From Clonostachys chloroleuca (Eukaryota; Ascomycota; Sordariomycetes; Hypocreales; Bionectriaceae), in contig JBANAY010000003.1 of the NCBI GenBank assembly GCA_037952775.1, positions 15,376,001 through 15,440,000 of the forward strand: 64,000 nt of DNA, in the 5' to 3' direction. The position numbers were made by a program, and so were the translations under genes. Below, piece after piece: positions 33,285 to 45,459 of this stretch (positions are counted from its first letter, which is position 1; every line of letters starts with the position of its first letter). The notes below the pieces were generated by a model. It was not told where the DNA came from. It worked only from the letters and a program-made list of their open reading frames with translations, and made no database searches.

Positions 33285-35153
33285 TGTAATTTTTACAATC
33301 GAAAGTGAGTCAAAGTACGAGACCTTTATAAGCAAGTATACTCGGTAACGGAGATGGGATATTTGGATGAGTACCGCTTCTTATATATAGACAATTTTAT
33401 GACCTCTTGATCTTCAGAGCACCACGACAGCCGTGCTTACACCCCTGTTTTTCGTGAAGCGCAATTGTAACAAATCGAGAAATACACAACGAGGCTAGTC
33501 ATTTCAAGTTAGAGTATCCTCTTTTAATCAATGCCTTATTCGCCGAAGCGCATCGACATGATTGCTTCGTACGTGGAGTCGAATCACTCAGATAGCCAAA
33601 TTAGGAAGATGCTTTCAGGGATGGCCAAGGGTGAGAAACGGACGACGGCACAAAATAGACGTTGCATGTGTGATCAAAATCCACGTGAATTTTTTATTTC
33701 TAATCTCTACAGCCAAGTTATTTACCTTTTTGGGAAAAAAACACCTACCAGTAATAATTGCTTACCACGCGCTAAGACCCCAGATGCTGTAGGGCAGGAT
33801 GAAAAGCATCGTAGCTTGATATACCGACCAGATAGTCAGAATTTTCCTCCATCCGTTGCGGAATCGGAGCATGTATGTGCAGTTATTATGACAATTTGCC
33901 GATTAACCAAATAAAAGTCTGGTGGATGGGAAAAGGGGGCGCATGATCAACGGGGTTAGGTCTCCGGCAAACCCTCTCAAACCTCTGGCATAGTAACAGT
34001 AAGTAAAGCCAGAAGGTTATTCGGATTATGCGGCAGCTGCTTAAAAGGAGGCCGGGGTACCTGAACACCAAGGAACCTAAAAGTTGATGTTATTCCTAGC
34101 ATCACAACACCGTCTTCACATCAAATTTCAGCCTTTTTTTGCGCCCGGCCGTACATAAGATTCAGCGCCAGCAACCCCTGGCATAGCGGCATGGTCTTCG
34201 GGTAGATCCTTGAGGATACTTGTAATGATCCTATTTGTCCGAGATTCGCATGTTTCCGCCCTAGCTTTTATGAGATTCAGGCTTGCAATCGGGTGTTTCA
34301 TGGCCAAAATCTTACACTGCTGCTCTGTTATCGTGATGTTTCGGAACTGCATGGTGAGGAAGGGAAACATCACATAGCCTTGGTAAAACGGGTTACAGAG
34401 TGCAAAGTTTGGAAAGAGTTGCAGTCGTTTGCTAGGATGCATCGTTAAGCCGGCATGCCATGCCTTCTTCCGCAAAACTCAACCTGAGCACACTTGAAGT
34501 CGCAGCTCAAACTACGCAATCCGTCACACTACCGTTCGCTTGACAATCTCTACTGCATGGGTCGTCGAAATAATTTCAACAAACGATAAAAGTGAACGAT
34601 CATAAAACCGTTCAAGAAAAGCGTTGGCCAACAAACGCCGTGTGGTTGTTTGCTTCAGTCAAATTTTGATTCACGGGCGACACGCTGTGACCTAGGGATT
34701 GGGAATGCCAGTAAAGATGCCGCGGAATCAGTGTAACCTCTCATGTCCCGTCGGTAAGACGGTCATTCCATCTCTCATGTTTTTCGGTCGTCACTAAAAT
34801 CCATCTTACAGTATCTCAAATCATCTGTTACTGTCATGCCCTCAACTGACGGCAGCTTGTCAGTCCTGGAAACTGTAACAGAAGCAAACATTCACAGTGT
34901 ATCATGAAGCGAGATTTCACTTCTGCGTTGCAAGCTGAGAATTCTCAGTAAATAATTTATGAAGTGGCGCTCCTTCACCTCCTCCCATCCTCCCTTCCTT
35001 CCATCCCATGCTCCAAGCCCACGACCAGTTTCTCCTGGGGCCCAGCTTACGTCCTTGTCCATTTTATCTCCTCCATCGTTCTCACTCCAGACTTTCATAA
35101 TTCTATCTTTCGAATCCGCTTGGCATTTCGTTCTTCACCTCACGGTTGATGCA
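33285..35153. other. 1.9-kb gene-poor region
   Basis: A 127-codon frame (33531-33914, +) and a 115-codon frame (34475-34128, -) are open but show no recognisable motif, repeat or codon pattern, and I do not call them genes. The right end, pyrimidine-rich with many CTCC and TTCC runs (34970-35100), looks like the promoter and leader of the DUF4470 gene. Confidence 0.45.
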
Positions 35154-38100
35154 ATGCTGACTTCTCAATGGGTTGACTTGCTGGTGTGGTTCTACCCAGT
35201 TGGCAACACACCAGCCGTATCCTTGACCCGCGGTCAGCCACCCAGTGGTTATTCCAAAACGGACATTCTTCTCCTCGGTTGCGGAGATGCCAGGCACATC
35301 CTCTTCACCTGCAATGTAGATGGTATGTTGAACTGAATCCTAGTTGTCGCGGCGAATAGCAAGCTCATTGCATACTTTCCAGGCCGCCCTATGGACATCA
35401 CCTGCTGTGATCGTGAAAAGGCCGTTCTAGGTACGTTATTCTGTGTTTCTCATCTCTTAGCCTTGGAGTGATTAGGTTCCAGCCTAGATATCAATGGGTG
35501 CTGACGACGACTATTCGATAGCACGGAACATCATTCTGTTCACACTGTTGCTTGACGACACTCAGGGAGCGAGGAACACTCGTCATTGGAAACTCTACTA
35601 CCACCTATACATAACTGATGACGACTTGTCTGCGTTGCGGAACCATGCACGAAGACTCTGCAGGCTTTCCAGCTCCCTGCAGGACTGGCATCGCGGCCCC
35701 TATGGCAGGGTCATCCGCTTCACCGACCGCCGCTCGCTCGCCCAAGTCAGAGAACTGTGGCAGCAGTATGCTCTACCTAGATCAGGCAACTCGTTGAGTA
35801 CATTCGAGTCACATTACCACTATTGGCTTCAGAAGTCGATCGGCATCAGGTCCACGAGAGGAGATTGCACGGGCAATCTCCGATCTATTTACCCAGGCGG
35901 CATAGGACATGCCAAAGAGTTGAAGGCCCTGAAGAGCGAATTCTGGGAGGACCTCCCGAAGAGGCACAAGGCGTACCGCAATCCCGACGTGGATGTCCGG
36001 TTCAACCCCATGTTTGCCGTCGCCGGCTCGGCAACACAATTGCATTTCCGCACTGATCCTCTCGATGGATATCACATCGCTCTCGCCTACATCGCCACCA
36101 CCGGCCCGACACCCCTCAATAAGCCAAGATCACATCGAGCTTTGGAAGCAGCCAAAGCCGAGTTCTGCAACTGGTCGTTTTCTTTCCGTAAATGCGTGCG
36201 CGAGGGGCTGGTCCTGCGCTTCTTCTCCGGCGACGCGCTGGCTCTTTGTCATACCTTGCAGCATGTTCGTCAGCATCCAGACGAAAGAACTGCCAATTTG
36301 TATCGCGACAAGTTCACCTTCGAGCCGCTGATTCTGGATGGCGACGACTGGGGCCCCGACGGCACGGCTCCTTCGACCTTCAATGTCATCGATACGTCCA
36401 ATTTGTTAGATCATGTCGAAGGCCCAAATCTCCTTCCTGCTGTCTCCCCCCTCCTCACTTCCGAGCCTTCCGCCTGTCTCTATATGGAACTGTTGGACGG
36501 GCGCGAGCGAGCGCTTCAAAAGATGACAAGGGGTCTGTTCTTTGGCGACTTGCTTACAGTTGGCCTTCTCGCAGGTCTCGCACCATGTGAATATGCCCTG
36601 AACACCTCCACCGTATCTGCAGGCCATGAGGCCCTGGTAGATTATCAGAAACAGATGGGAGGCTTATCGGATTATGTGCATCAGAGGCACATGCCCATTA
36701 CGTGGAAGCGAGCACTGACAAACGGGTGCATGCAGGCAGCGCTGCTCGAGCCACTGCGCATGTCGGACGACAGCATCTTCCGCATCCTGATGGGCATGAA
36801 CCGCGAAATGTTCAAGCACGAGAGGTCTGTGCCCATGCTTCAGAAGATGAGTCTGGCTGAGATAGCGAAGGATACTGCCCCCACGTCTCTGTGCCACCGC
36901 GGAAGCCTTGCGTCCTTCATCGGCTTGATCAAGTCGAGACTGGCTGTGGGTGTGGAGAATGCCGTCAACCGGCTGCTTGTTGAGATGAGGCGAGATCTTG
37001 TTGTGCCTCTATCTGATATGTATCTTGAGGAGTTCATTCTGCACTTGCATCTTCGGGATGTGTTGACGGTTGACAAGCTGGCGAATTCACCTCTTTCGCA
37101 GTCGATGCGTTCTCCATCATCAGATAACATACTATCCTGGACAGGTCTACCGCCTGTTGTTTCTATCACCATGATTGTCTCAAGAGTTAGCCTCCTGCCG
37201 TTCATGCAAGGAAACAGCACAAATACGAACATCGCCATTCCGTTCCTCGAGTGCCTTGTCAAGTCCCCTGAAGCCGGGACGAATGCCTTTGCGGCTCTCC
37301 AGACCGGCTTCGGAACTCTGTGCGCCAGCGGCAGGAGATGGACCGACGACTTCCAGCTCCAGGTCTCCGACGATAAGGCCGCCTGGGCCGGGCATTGCGA
37401 TCTGATTGTCTCGTTTCTAGTTCCATCGTGGATTCTCATTGCAGAGCCCGAAAACACCGAGGTGGCCTTGTCCATCAAGAGCTGTCCGGATACCATGCAC
37501 TTTGTCGCGCAGTTAGGCTCGGAATTGGCCGTCTTCACTGCTCGAATTAACGACTCGGATCACGTATTCATCACCAAGAACATGCCGAACCAGAATTCGC
37601 AGATGAAAGTCGGCGGTTTTGCTGCCTGTGATGTCCAGACGCCGCCGCCTACCGAGAACGTCTCCGAACAGACACTCGAAGCCTGGGCTCATGCCACTCC
37701 TCATAACACCGCCATCGTCGGTCTCACGCGCCGCCTGTACCTCAAGAGTCCTGAAATCATGTCCAGGCTTCTCGCCAATGTAGAAGTGATGACCTCGTAC
37801 ATCTCGCCGTGGACCATCCTCATCGAGGTCGCCAGGTGCGAGCCCCTCGTCGCCAACTTCCCACTCCCACTACACAGGTTTGGCTTCAAAGCCCGCATGG
37901 GCCCAAGGGGGAACTACATTGATGTCGCCGATGAGCTCTCCACCGGACCGACTTGGCTTGGGGCGGGTGGCTCGCCGTGCCCGAACATGTGGAATAACTA
38001 CCGCCATACTCTCTGGAACCTCACCTATTTACACCTCGATCGCCTCCCCGAGATCATCACCTCTCGGCCGCGAGAGATGACATGGCTCCGGCCGCATCTC

Positions 38101-38772
38101 GCCGAGCACTTCTCAGATCCCGAGCGGAAACTATCAATGGACATCCAGGCGACAGGTCATCCCAGGCCAGACTGCCACCCAAACCAAGCAGTCAGATACT
38201 GTCTCAAGAGATCCATCTACGAGATCATCGCCCAGTTCTCCAACGACGATGAGTGGAAGCCCATTGCGTTCGCCATCAGCTTCAACGGCAGGGCCGAGCT
38301 CATCATCTTTCCGGCCAAGCTGCGCCTCGACCTCGGCAGCCGGGCCGTCGTGCTTGACGCCATCGTCCTCCCCGTCACCGCGGCCATCGCCGAGAAGCAC
38401 GGGAACTTCCTCAGCCTGCTGCTGGGCTACGGGGTGGTGAAGCCCGACGTGGGCGAGGGGGAGATGATTCTCTGGAAGGAGACGCTCCCGGCTTGGGTTG
38501 AGCGGTGCCGCGCGTGGGAGCACAGGGCCGACTGCGAGTACGTGCGCGCCAACAGCATCCCCCTCTCGACGAAGTCCATGGAGCAGCCGCTGTGCAGTTG
38601 TGGGAACGGGCTGGATCTGCCCGAGTTTCCGACGCCCGCGCTGCCGGACTGGGAGGAGATCATGAAGCTGTGCGTGAGGGCTGCCATCTCCCCCATGTTC
38701 CCTAATCCGCTGGTCGACAACGTCTATGAGCATGGGGTCTCGGAAGACGCTCCTTGGTATGCCTCACGTTGA
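35154..38772 (+). CDS. Large DUF4470-domain protein (fungal MYND-associated family)
   Basis: Three exons (35154-35322, 35383-35430, 35522-38772) give 1155 aa. Splicing joins the N-terminal DUF4470 motif correctly: FYPVGNTPAVSLTRG, DILLLGCGDARHILFT, then ITCCDREKAVLARNIILFTLLLDD. This looks like a degenerate nucleotide- or SAM-type fold (LLLGCGD followed by TCCD), as found in fungal MYND-finger proteins. The rest is a long helical region without a domain I recognise. A Cys pair (CSCGNG) sits near the C-terminus, but a complete MYND finger is not evident. Function is unknown; families of these proteins are expanded in filamentous fungi. The body of the gene is GC-rich and gives long antisense shadow frames. 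Confidence 0.78.
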
Positions 38773-39854
38773 TGTCTCGGATGGAGCATCCCTCAGAAGT
38801 CACAATGGTTTTGCAATATCGCAGGGAAACAGATTGGAACAATCCCTGGACTCTATCTTGGCCGCATGGAATCGAATAATCCTGGCTTTCTAATACAGTG
38901 TTTTAGCCTTGTATGAGTGTTGCATCAAGTCGCAGAATGCTGTCTCACTCTTCCATACATGTCCCCCGGTGATACGTATCAGTCGAGAGCGAGCCCAAGT
39001 CTTGCTTGTAATAATTGATCTTGAACTACAGATAAGCCCGATTAATTGATGTCTCAGATGCCACTTCTGTCCTTAAAGTGAGACATTCCAGAGTTCCACT
39101 ATGTGAACTAATATTGTTAAAATTCCTACTCCGTTGAAAATGAGGTGCTCTACGTGCCTCTCTCGTATATTCCAAAAGTCTCATGTACTGGAATGTTGTT
39201 CCCAATTGTGAGATACCTTATGGCTTCATCAGAACTTCACCATGTAGAACGTGTTACCACAGGACATGCTAGCGTCAACCAAGTACCGTATACTGGCTTA
39301 TCTACGGTGCCGCCTCTATTAGTAATAATATGTATATCGCCTAATAATGGCCGTAGGCAAAGAAGCTTCAGGAAAACGCAATGCCCATGCTATAGAAGCC
39401 CATAAATTAGAGAGATTGCTGCACGGCATCTGGACCCTGAGATATCCGCCTAAACCCCTGAAGCGAGGCGCTAATTTCCAGCGCTCAGGGTCTGGGGCCC
39501 CTTGCCTTCCACTAATTGCTAATCAACAGCGCCTAAGCTTACAGGGCTAATTAGTGGTTCAGTTGCGTCAAGCGCCCTGTGACATCACTCGGGTTCGCTG
39601 CGACTCTGCTGAAACGAGGCCGGATCGAACCCTGCTTCGTGGGCCAAATTTAGATTACCCAGATTCGCAAATATTACCAAATGGATACATTGAGAGCAGA
39701 ATTCGTTTAGAGACCATCCGAGGCGGTCTGAGCGTCAATTGGGTGGGAATGAGGCTCGGCAAGAGCAGTATGAGCTCTCCATTTGACATCGTCTTCATTT
39801 TCATGGTTCCTCATATACTACGTAAAAGCAAGATTTCCTTCTCGCGGCTGTATA
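38773..39854. other. Gene-free intergenic region
   Basis: AT-rich first half. The second half (about 39450-39640) is GC-richer and looks like a remnant of inserted DNA, but no terminal repeats or coding motif could be defined. No RNA gene recognised. Confidence 0.45.
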
Positions 39855-40979
39855 TCAAAAGCCGGGCGCATAGAAACCAATGTTCTTAGCCTTGGCTAGG
39901 TCCATCAAGGCCTTGCCAATGGCAATGTCCATAATGCCAATCCCCACGCTCTTGTAGATGACGAACCCAGACTCCAGCCACCGGTCCAGCTCGGGCGATG
40001 ACCCCTGGTTCTTCTGATCACGGACCATGCCGGCCTCGAGCATCTGGCTGTGCTGGATCCCAGCAGATACGAGCTCGCCAGCCTCCTCGGTGCATCCCTC
40101 CCGGCTATCCACGGTGATCTGGCCATTCAGGACCTGCGAGGAGAAGGGTCCTGCGGGGTCAACCACAGCCTTGAGCAGCTCGGGGTCAATCTCCGCCATG
40201 TCGAGGCGATACGAGCCAATAGCCGAGATGAACCTTGTCTTCTGGCGGGCCTTCTCCGACGTGAGGTACGACGCCGGCCACAGCGGCTGCGTGCTGGGCG
40301 TCGTGCAGAAGATGGCGTCCGCCGCCGTGACAAGCTCCTCCAACGCGTCCCCCTGTGCGTCCTTCGTCTCGACGGGCGTGATGGTGATGTGGTCGGGCAG
40401 CGTGCCCGTCACCTTCAGACTCTCGATCAACTTGTAGATGCGGTCGCTCGATCGGTTCACGACGGTGATATTGCGGATGTCCTTGCCCCTGAGCAGGATG
40501 GCCAGGCGGACGTGCCAGACGGCCTGCGCGCCGGCGCCGAAGACGAGGATGTTCTCCGTCTGCTTGCGCCAGCGGTACAGCAGCATGGAGCCGAGGGATG
40601 TGCGGAAGGCGGTCAGTTCGGCGGCGTTGAGGATGCCAATAGCACGGCCGAGCTCGTCGCAGATGGTCAAGGCGCTCTGGAGGGCGGGCAGAGGGGGCTT
40701 GCCGTCGTCGGCGGGGGCTGTCGAGGGGGACTTGGAGGGAGCGATGCCGACGATCTTGACACCGAGGAACTCGGGGGTCGTGGCTGGCATGAAGAGGCTG
40801 ACCTGGCCGGTGGAGGGACGCGTGACGACGCTGCGGGCAGGTTGGTATTGCTGCTCGTTGGCGCACGAGTAGTCAAGGAGGGCCCGTTCGAGGGCATCGG
40901 CCAGGCTGTGGACATTGTCGAGGGTGAGACCTTGGAAGATCTCCTTGACGTTGTCGTCGGAGAGGACGGTGAAGGCCAT
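39855..40979 (-). CDS. Ornithine cyclodeaminase / mu-crystallin family protein
   Basis: NAD(P)-binding enzyme of the OCD/mu-crystallin family, whose members deaminate ornithine to proline, dehydrogenate amino acids or reduce cyclic imines. Single exon, 374 aa, ATG at 40979. The N-terminal half carries the substrate side (ARSVVTRPSTGQVSLFMPA; LPALQSALTICDELGRAIGILNAAELTAFRTS). The Rossmann core reads ENILVFGAGAQAVWHVRLAIL, then TVVNRSSDRIYKLI. A conserved acid region follows in FISAIGSYRLDMAEID, and the C-terminus has VIYKSVGIGIMDIAIGKAL. Substrate is not predictable. It stands alone between intergenic gaps. Confidence 0.87.
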   Translation of the reverse strand: MAFTVLSDDNVKEIFQGLTLDNVHSLADALERALLDYSCANEQQYQPARSVVTRPSTGQVSLFMPATTPEFLGVKIVGIAPSKSPSTAPADDGKPPLPALQSALTICDELGRAIGILNAAELTAFRTSLGSMLLYRWRKQTENILVFGAGAQAVWHVRLAILLRGKDIRNITVVNRSSDRIYKLIESLKVTGTLPDHITITPVETKDAQGDALEELVTAADAIFCTTPSTQPLWPASYLTSEKARQKTRFISAIGSYRLDMAEIDPELLKAVVDPAGPFSSQVLNGQITVDSREGCTEEAGELVSAGIQHSQMLEAGMVRDQKNQGSSPELDRWLESGFVIYKSVGIGIMDIAIGKALMDLAKAKNIGFYAPGF

Positions 40980-42083
40980 GGCTGCGGCGGTCCGTTGAGA
41001 CGATGGATGGAAATGCAGAGAGGAGGGCTCAGTGGAGCATCAGCGATTGCGCTGGCCACTGTATATATTCACCCAGGCATATCCACTGGAGCTGGTGTTG
41101 ATGAGCTGGGCATGGCAGCCAGAACGAGGGGATGATTCCGAGTTCGGAGGCAAGTTTGCAGCAGGGCAGATATTCGGGAGCGACAAGCGATGCTTGTGTC
41201 GAGGATTCACACGACAATTGAGGATTGCTCTAGCATCTTAATTCGCGCGTTCTCCATAGTCGGCAGGTCAAGCCGACGAAAACCGAACGTCATGACAGCG
41301 TTTCTTGGATTATCGGGAGTATTTGGCGAGGAAGAGGATTATGTAATTGTAGTGGATGGCTGGCGGTTGTCGCAGGAAAACACGACTGAAGTGGACGCGG
41401 TTGGCAACGGCTTTCCCTAATTGGCAGGTCCGACCGAGTAAGTTCCTACCCTAGACTACCCATCTGACAGTAGCTAGAATTCTTTGCTCATGATGATGAT
41501 TGATTGATTGATTGCTATGATTTGGCGTTGGCTATAGCTCGTGAAATTGAAGGAGCATTTCTCTAGATGTTGTATTTGTATTGTGCTGTAGGAAAAGTTG
41601 GCAAAGGAGAGAGCGGGGGTTGCATGATCATTCCGCGTGTAGATGAGGAAGGAGATATTTCTTTGTAGTGCTGTCAGGCTCAATCTCCGTCGACCTACGA
41701 AGTGTCAAGTCGAGGGAAAGCTAACGCGCTGGTGCAAGCCTCTTCCACCTCGGGTACCTAAAATAGTAGTATCATCAATTCGCCATGGCCGTTTACTGTT
41801 TTTGAACTGTTCTCGACGATCAAACTGGCTCTTGAAGTGAAGACTACCCTGTACCAACCAACACCTGCTTCGTGACATTTCTGCGGAAGGAGCGACACAT
41901 CCAAGTGGCAAGTGCATGTGGTTGTAGTGACAGTCAAATAGTTACAGTCAATTCAGTTTCTGCTTATTGCTCATACATAAATAGTAGGAAAATTAATCGA
42001 CACCGAAACGCCTATCCTATTGTCCGGCCCTGTGTATAGTACTTGATATTTGCTCTATTCATTTCAGATAATCATCACCTCGC
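40980..42083. other. Gene-free intergenic region
   Basis: Holds the promoter of the ornithine cyclodeaminase homologue and the 3' side of the glycosyltransferase gene, with a short TGAT tandem run near 41495-41512. No supported coding frame. Confidence 0.5.
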
Positions 42084-43177
42084 CTAGACGGACTCTCCGC
42101 CCTCGGCGTTCTTCCACGATCCAGCGTAATGGTGGATCACCAGTGACGGGCCGACGACGGTGCCCTCGGGGTATCGGTTCATCGACGCGGCGAGCGAGAA
42201 TCCGGGGAGGAGCACGGTGTCCTCGATGAGCGCGGGCTGCGTCAGGTTGGCGTACTTCAGCACGTCGACCTTGTGGTTGTAGTTGTGCTCCAGGCTCTTC
42301 CACAGGCTGCCGGTGAAGCGGATGGGCCCAGTGAAGAGCACCACGTCGTCAACCATGTCCATCTTGATGCCCGAGGCGGTCACGTTGTTCTGCTCCATGA
42401 TCTCGTGCGCGCGCTGGATGATGTCCTCGACGACCTGCCACAGGTGGGGGGACTTGGGCTCAGCGAGGATGGTCCACGAGTTGATCTGGCGCATGGCGTT
42501 GGCGCCGTAGGGCGAGTCGAACTCCCACCCGACCACGAGTCCCGTGTTCTCCTTGTATTCCTTGGGGATCCAGTCGTCGATGGGTACGGTGCCGCACGAG
42601 ACGTCGAGGTCGAACCAGATGCCGCCCTCATGGTAGAGGACGAGGTAGCGGAAGATGTCGGCCTTGAGGATGGGGACGGTGAGGCTCAGGTAGATGTCGA
42701 GCAGCTCCTTGTGGTCGGCGTACGTGGTGCGGACAAACTCGTCGCTCTGCTCGTCGTCCATGACCTGGCTCGTATACCCGGGGTTGCGGTGGAGGCAGCC
42801 GGCCTCCCAGTCGAGCATATCGAGGGTGCGCTCGCGTTTGCCCTTCTCTTGTACCAGATCTTCTTGGGAATGCGCGACACGGGCTTGGGCGGCTCGGGCG
42901 GGTGCGTTGGGGTGGGAGACAGGATGAGCTCGTCCTGGTCGTGTGTGGTGTTGTGCGACGGGTTTGACGGGCCCTTGATCGGTCCAGGACCCGGGCCTGG
43001 TGCGGTGACGAGGTGGTCGGGGAGGTTGTCGGGAGGAGGAGGAGGAGGGCTGTTGAAGCTACCGTCCCACGAGGGTCGGAAGAACATGTGCAGGAGGATC
43101 AGCGCGATGCAGAATGACGCCAGCATCATTGCCTTGCTGCTCCGGACGGGGGCCGGGAGCATCATGAGGCCCTTCAT
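42084..43177 (-). CDS. GT32 family glycosyltransferase (Och1-like), frameshifted
   Basis: Golgi type II membrane enzyme that probably transfers mannose to glycans. From ATG 43177 the N-terminus has a hydrophobic anchor (MMLASFCIALILLHMFF) and a Pro-rich stem, then the family entry motif SRIPKKIWYK. The frame then shifts by one base around 42843-42852. The second frame carries the catalytic domain: WEAGCLHRNPGY, KADIFRYLVLYHEGGIWFDLDVSCG with the DxD metal motif, TGLVVGWEFDSPYG, and the C-terminal LVIHHYAGSWKN. With the shift allowed the protein is about 364 aa. No intron repairs it. An alternative start at 42818 would give a soluble fragment and is unlikely to be the true form. Confidence 0.77.
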
Positions 43178-45459
43178 GATGGCGAGGGCGAAAGAGTAAA
43201 GAATGAAGCGAGTTGGCCAGTTGCGTGGGCTGAGGGATGATCTGAAAAGCGCCTGAGAGCAAGCGAGCAAGCGAGCGAACGAGCGTGAGGGCTGGCAGCG
43301 AAGATCTCTGGCGCAGCGTCAGAAGATCAGATCAAACCAGATCAGAGCAAGAGGACGAGGAAGGGCGCTGTGATAAGTATTGGTACAGACAAACGGCTGG
43401 AGTACACCATCCCACTTTTCAGTGTGGGCTGCCACAGTCTGGGTCCTTGGGGGAAGGGGAGACAATGCTTGAGGATTTGGACATTGGTGGGAGGTGGGAG
43501 GCGTCTTGGGCCGGGATGCCACGCCCAGCTATTTTAGTTCGTTTAGCCTCTTCAGCTGGACCCAGGCGCCGGTGTGTGGCAGGCTGGTTTTGGCGATTAT
43601 CCAAACCTTGCAGATGGAATGGCGGGACCAGGTTACATTCCATTGGCGGGCACCGGGAGGCCTTGGGATGATAGGGCAGAGGCAGGCCGAATGCGACGGT
43701 CGAAGCCAGCCACGTTCCGTCCGCTGCAGCAATACGAGGGAAGGTGAGGACTTTGGTCCCGTTGGGATGCCACCTTCTTCCTGTCCAGGCATTTCGATAT
43801 CTGCCGTTCGTTCCTCGACGAGAAAGACACTCAACCGAGCGAGGGCAAGCATCTCGTCCCAGCGGGACAGTGGAATAGGGGCACAACATGGCGCACGCAC
43901 TACCCGATGTACTACAGATGCCGCTAGTGCCTGTAGTTTGTAATATTACGGCGGGGCGTTGATGATGATCGCAGGCCTCCTGGACCCAGATTCCTCCTCC
44001 CACAGTCCCGACCACAGCCCTCTGGCTGCCTTTGTGGCACTCCAAGCGCAGGGGTGCTCCCGCTACGAGCCATAGTGCCAGCCATTATTTGAAACAATTT
44101 GCTTGAATTCCCCAGCCAGTGTCGACTGCTGGGCTGTTTCACCCGTCAGCGAGATCCAGCCCTCCAGTGCGTGCCCGCACCGGGTCTGATGATTCGCGGT
44201 CGCCCATCTGATTGTTCGGCTTGCTTTGTTACCTCCTGGTGCATTGCCTGCATGTCGTCTTGCCCCTGAGTACTCAAACTCCAAACCTCTGTTCCGACGG
44301 TGCAGAGAACAGGCTGTGGATCATTTCCTCGGACAATGTAATGCGTCTGACTGCCAAGACAGTGGCTTGCACATCCATCCACATTTCATTCGCCTTCGGG
44401 AGTACAGGCCAGATAACGACACGGGCGGGAAGACAAACAGACTATGAAGAAAATTGTTCCTTGTCTCCTAATCAGTAGTCAGGCACCAGACCCTGGATTA
44501 CAAGTCCGGCAGAGCTAGTCGCGAATCTAGCCGCCTTTCCCAGCTTCTCGACCGTAGATAGCCCCGTGTGGATGGCGAGAAAAACTGATAACAGACAGGA
44601 CAGTGACCTCCGTCTGCGGGCCTGGAATCCTTCATTGTGCGCCCCCATCGGCCGATACGACCTGGGTGGCTCACTCGTTTGAGCTGTGTCAGCATTCCCC
44701 TCACAGCCGGTTTGATCTCTCCCATCCCATCTCCTAGACCAGACCAGACCAATCTCATGTGTAGCGTGGGCAACGGCAGCCTGTACCGTATTTCCGTAGT
44801 ACTATCGTACCATAGCGCGGACGTCTGCCTTTTGATTGCCTCCTGGCCAAAGCCAAGAGCCACGACTCCGTTTTTGACATCTCTTGGCAGCGAAATCATC
44901 CAATCGCCCGTTAATTGACCAACGAGATCTGATGGCTCTTTTGCTCCTTCAATATTACGAATCCATATGAAGTATAACCTGTCGTGATTATATGCGCCTC
45001 CGTCCCTGGCAATTCTATTCGCGTTTCATCAACCGCAACCGGACCACAATCTGTTTGACTCTCTAGTTAGTCAATAATCGGCTCTAGGCAGCTGCTAGCT
45101 ACCAAAGTTTAAGTGATTACATACTCGATACCACAACCGTCGGCGGGTATTATCACATATCGCGAGTTAGCGTCAGCCCGGAGCACATTTATCAAATGCC
45201 CGTTGTGACAGGAACAGCCTTCAAGCAAACACCACATAATCATTCGGAGCTTATGTACATGAATGAATCACGCACACTGTTTGTAATCAGATGGAAGACA
45301 CGTATTGTGATTCAATTAGAAATCGACAGTTAATAATTGCTGTCTGTTGGGCGACTTGTGTAATATAAAGATGATTCTGGTTCACACAAAGAATTCTAGT
45401 AAGGACTTCATTAATCAAATATACAATCGCCATCTAATAATTAGTCATATTCACTCGCA
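43178..45459. other. 2.3-kb gene-free region
   Basis: Several frames of 60-208 codons exist (the longest at 44045-43419, minus) but they are Cys/Arg-rich with no domain and look like chance frames in GC-rich DNA. The last 500 bases are AT-rich promoter of the SDR gene. Confidence 0.5.

Noticed and set aside
33531..33914. 127-codon frame on the plus strand
   Set aside because: Moderately protein-like at its start but no family, no clear promoter and no splice structure; not enough to call a gene.
39600..39650. tRNA-like GTTCGATCC motif on the minus strand
   Set aside because: The bases around it do not form a T stem or an acceptor stem, so no tRNA is called.
40050..41135. 361-codon plus-strand open frame
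   Set aside because: It is the antisense of the ornithine cyclodeaminase homologue; the composition (Gly, Asp, Val, Arg runs) is typical of antisense frames in GC-rich codons and no motif is present.
42273..43199. 308-codon plus-strand open frame
   Set aside because: Antisense shadow of the GT32 gene, with no domain; the minus strand carries the catalytic motifs.
43419..44045. 208-codon minus-strand frame
   Set aside because: Cys/Arg/Pro-rich without motif or intron pattern and overlapped by several other frames; looks like chance opening in GC-rich DNA.
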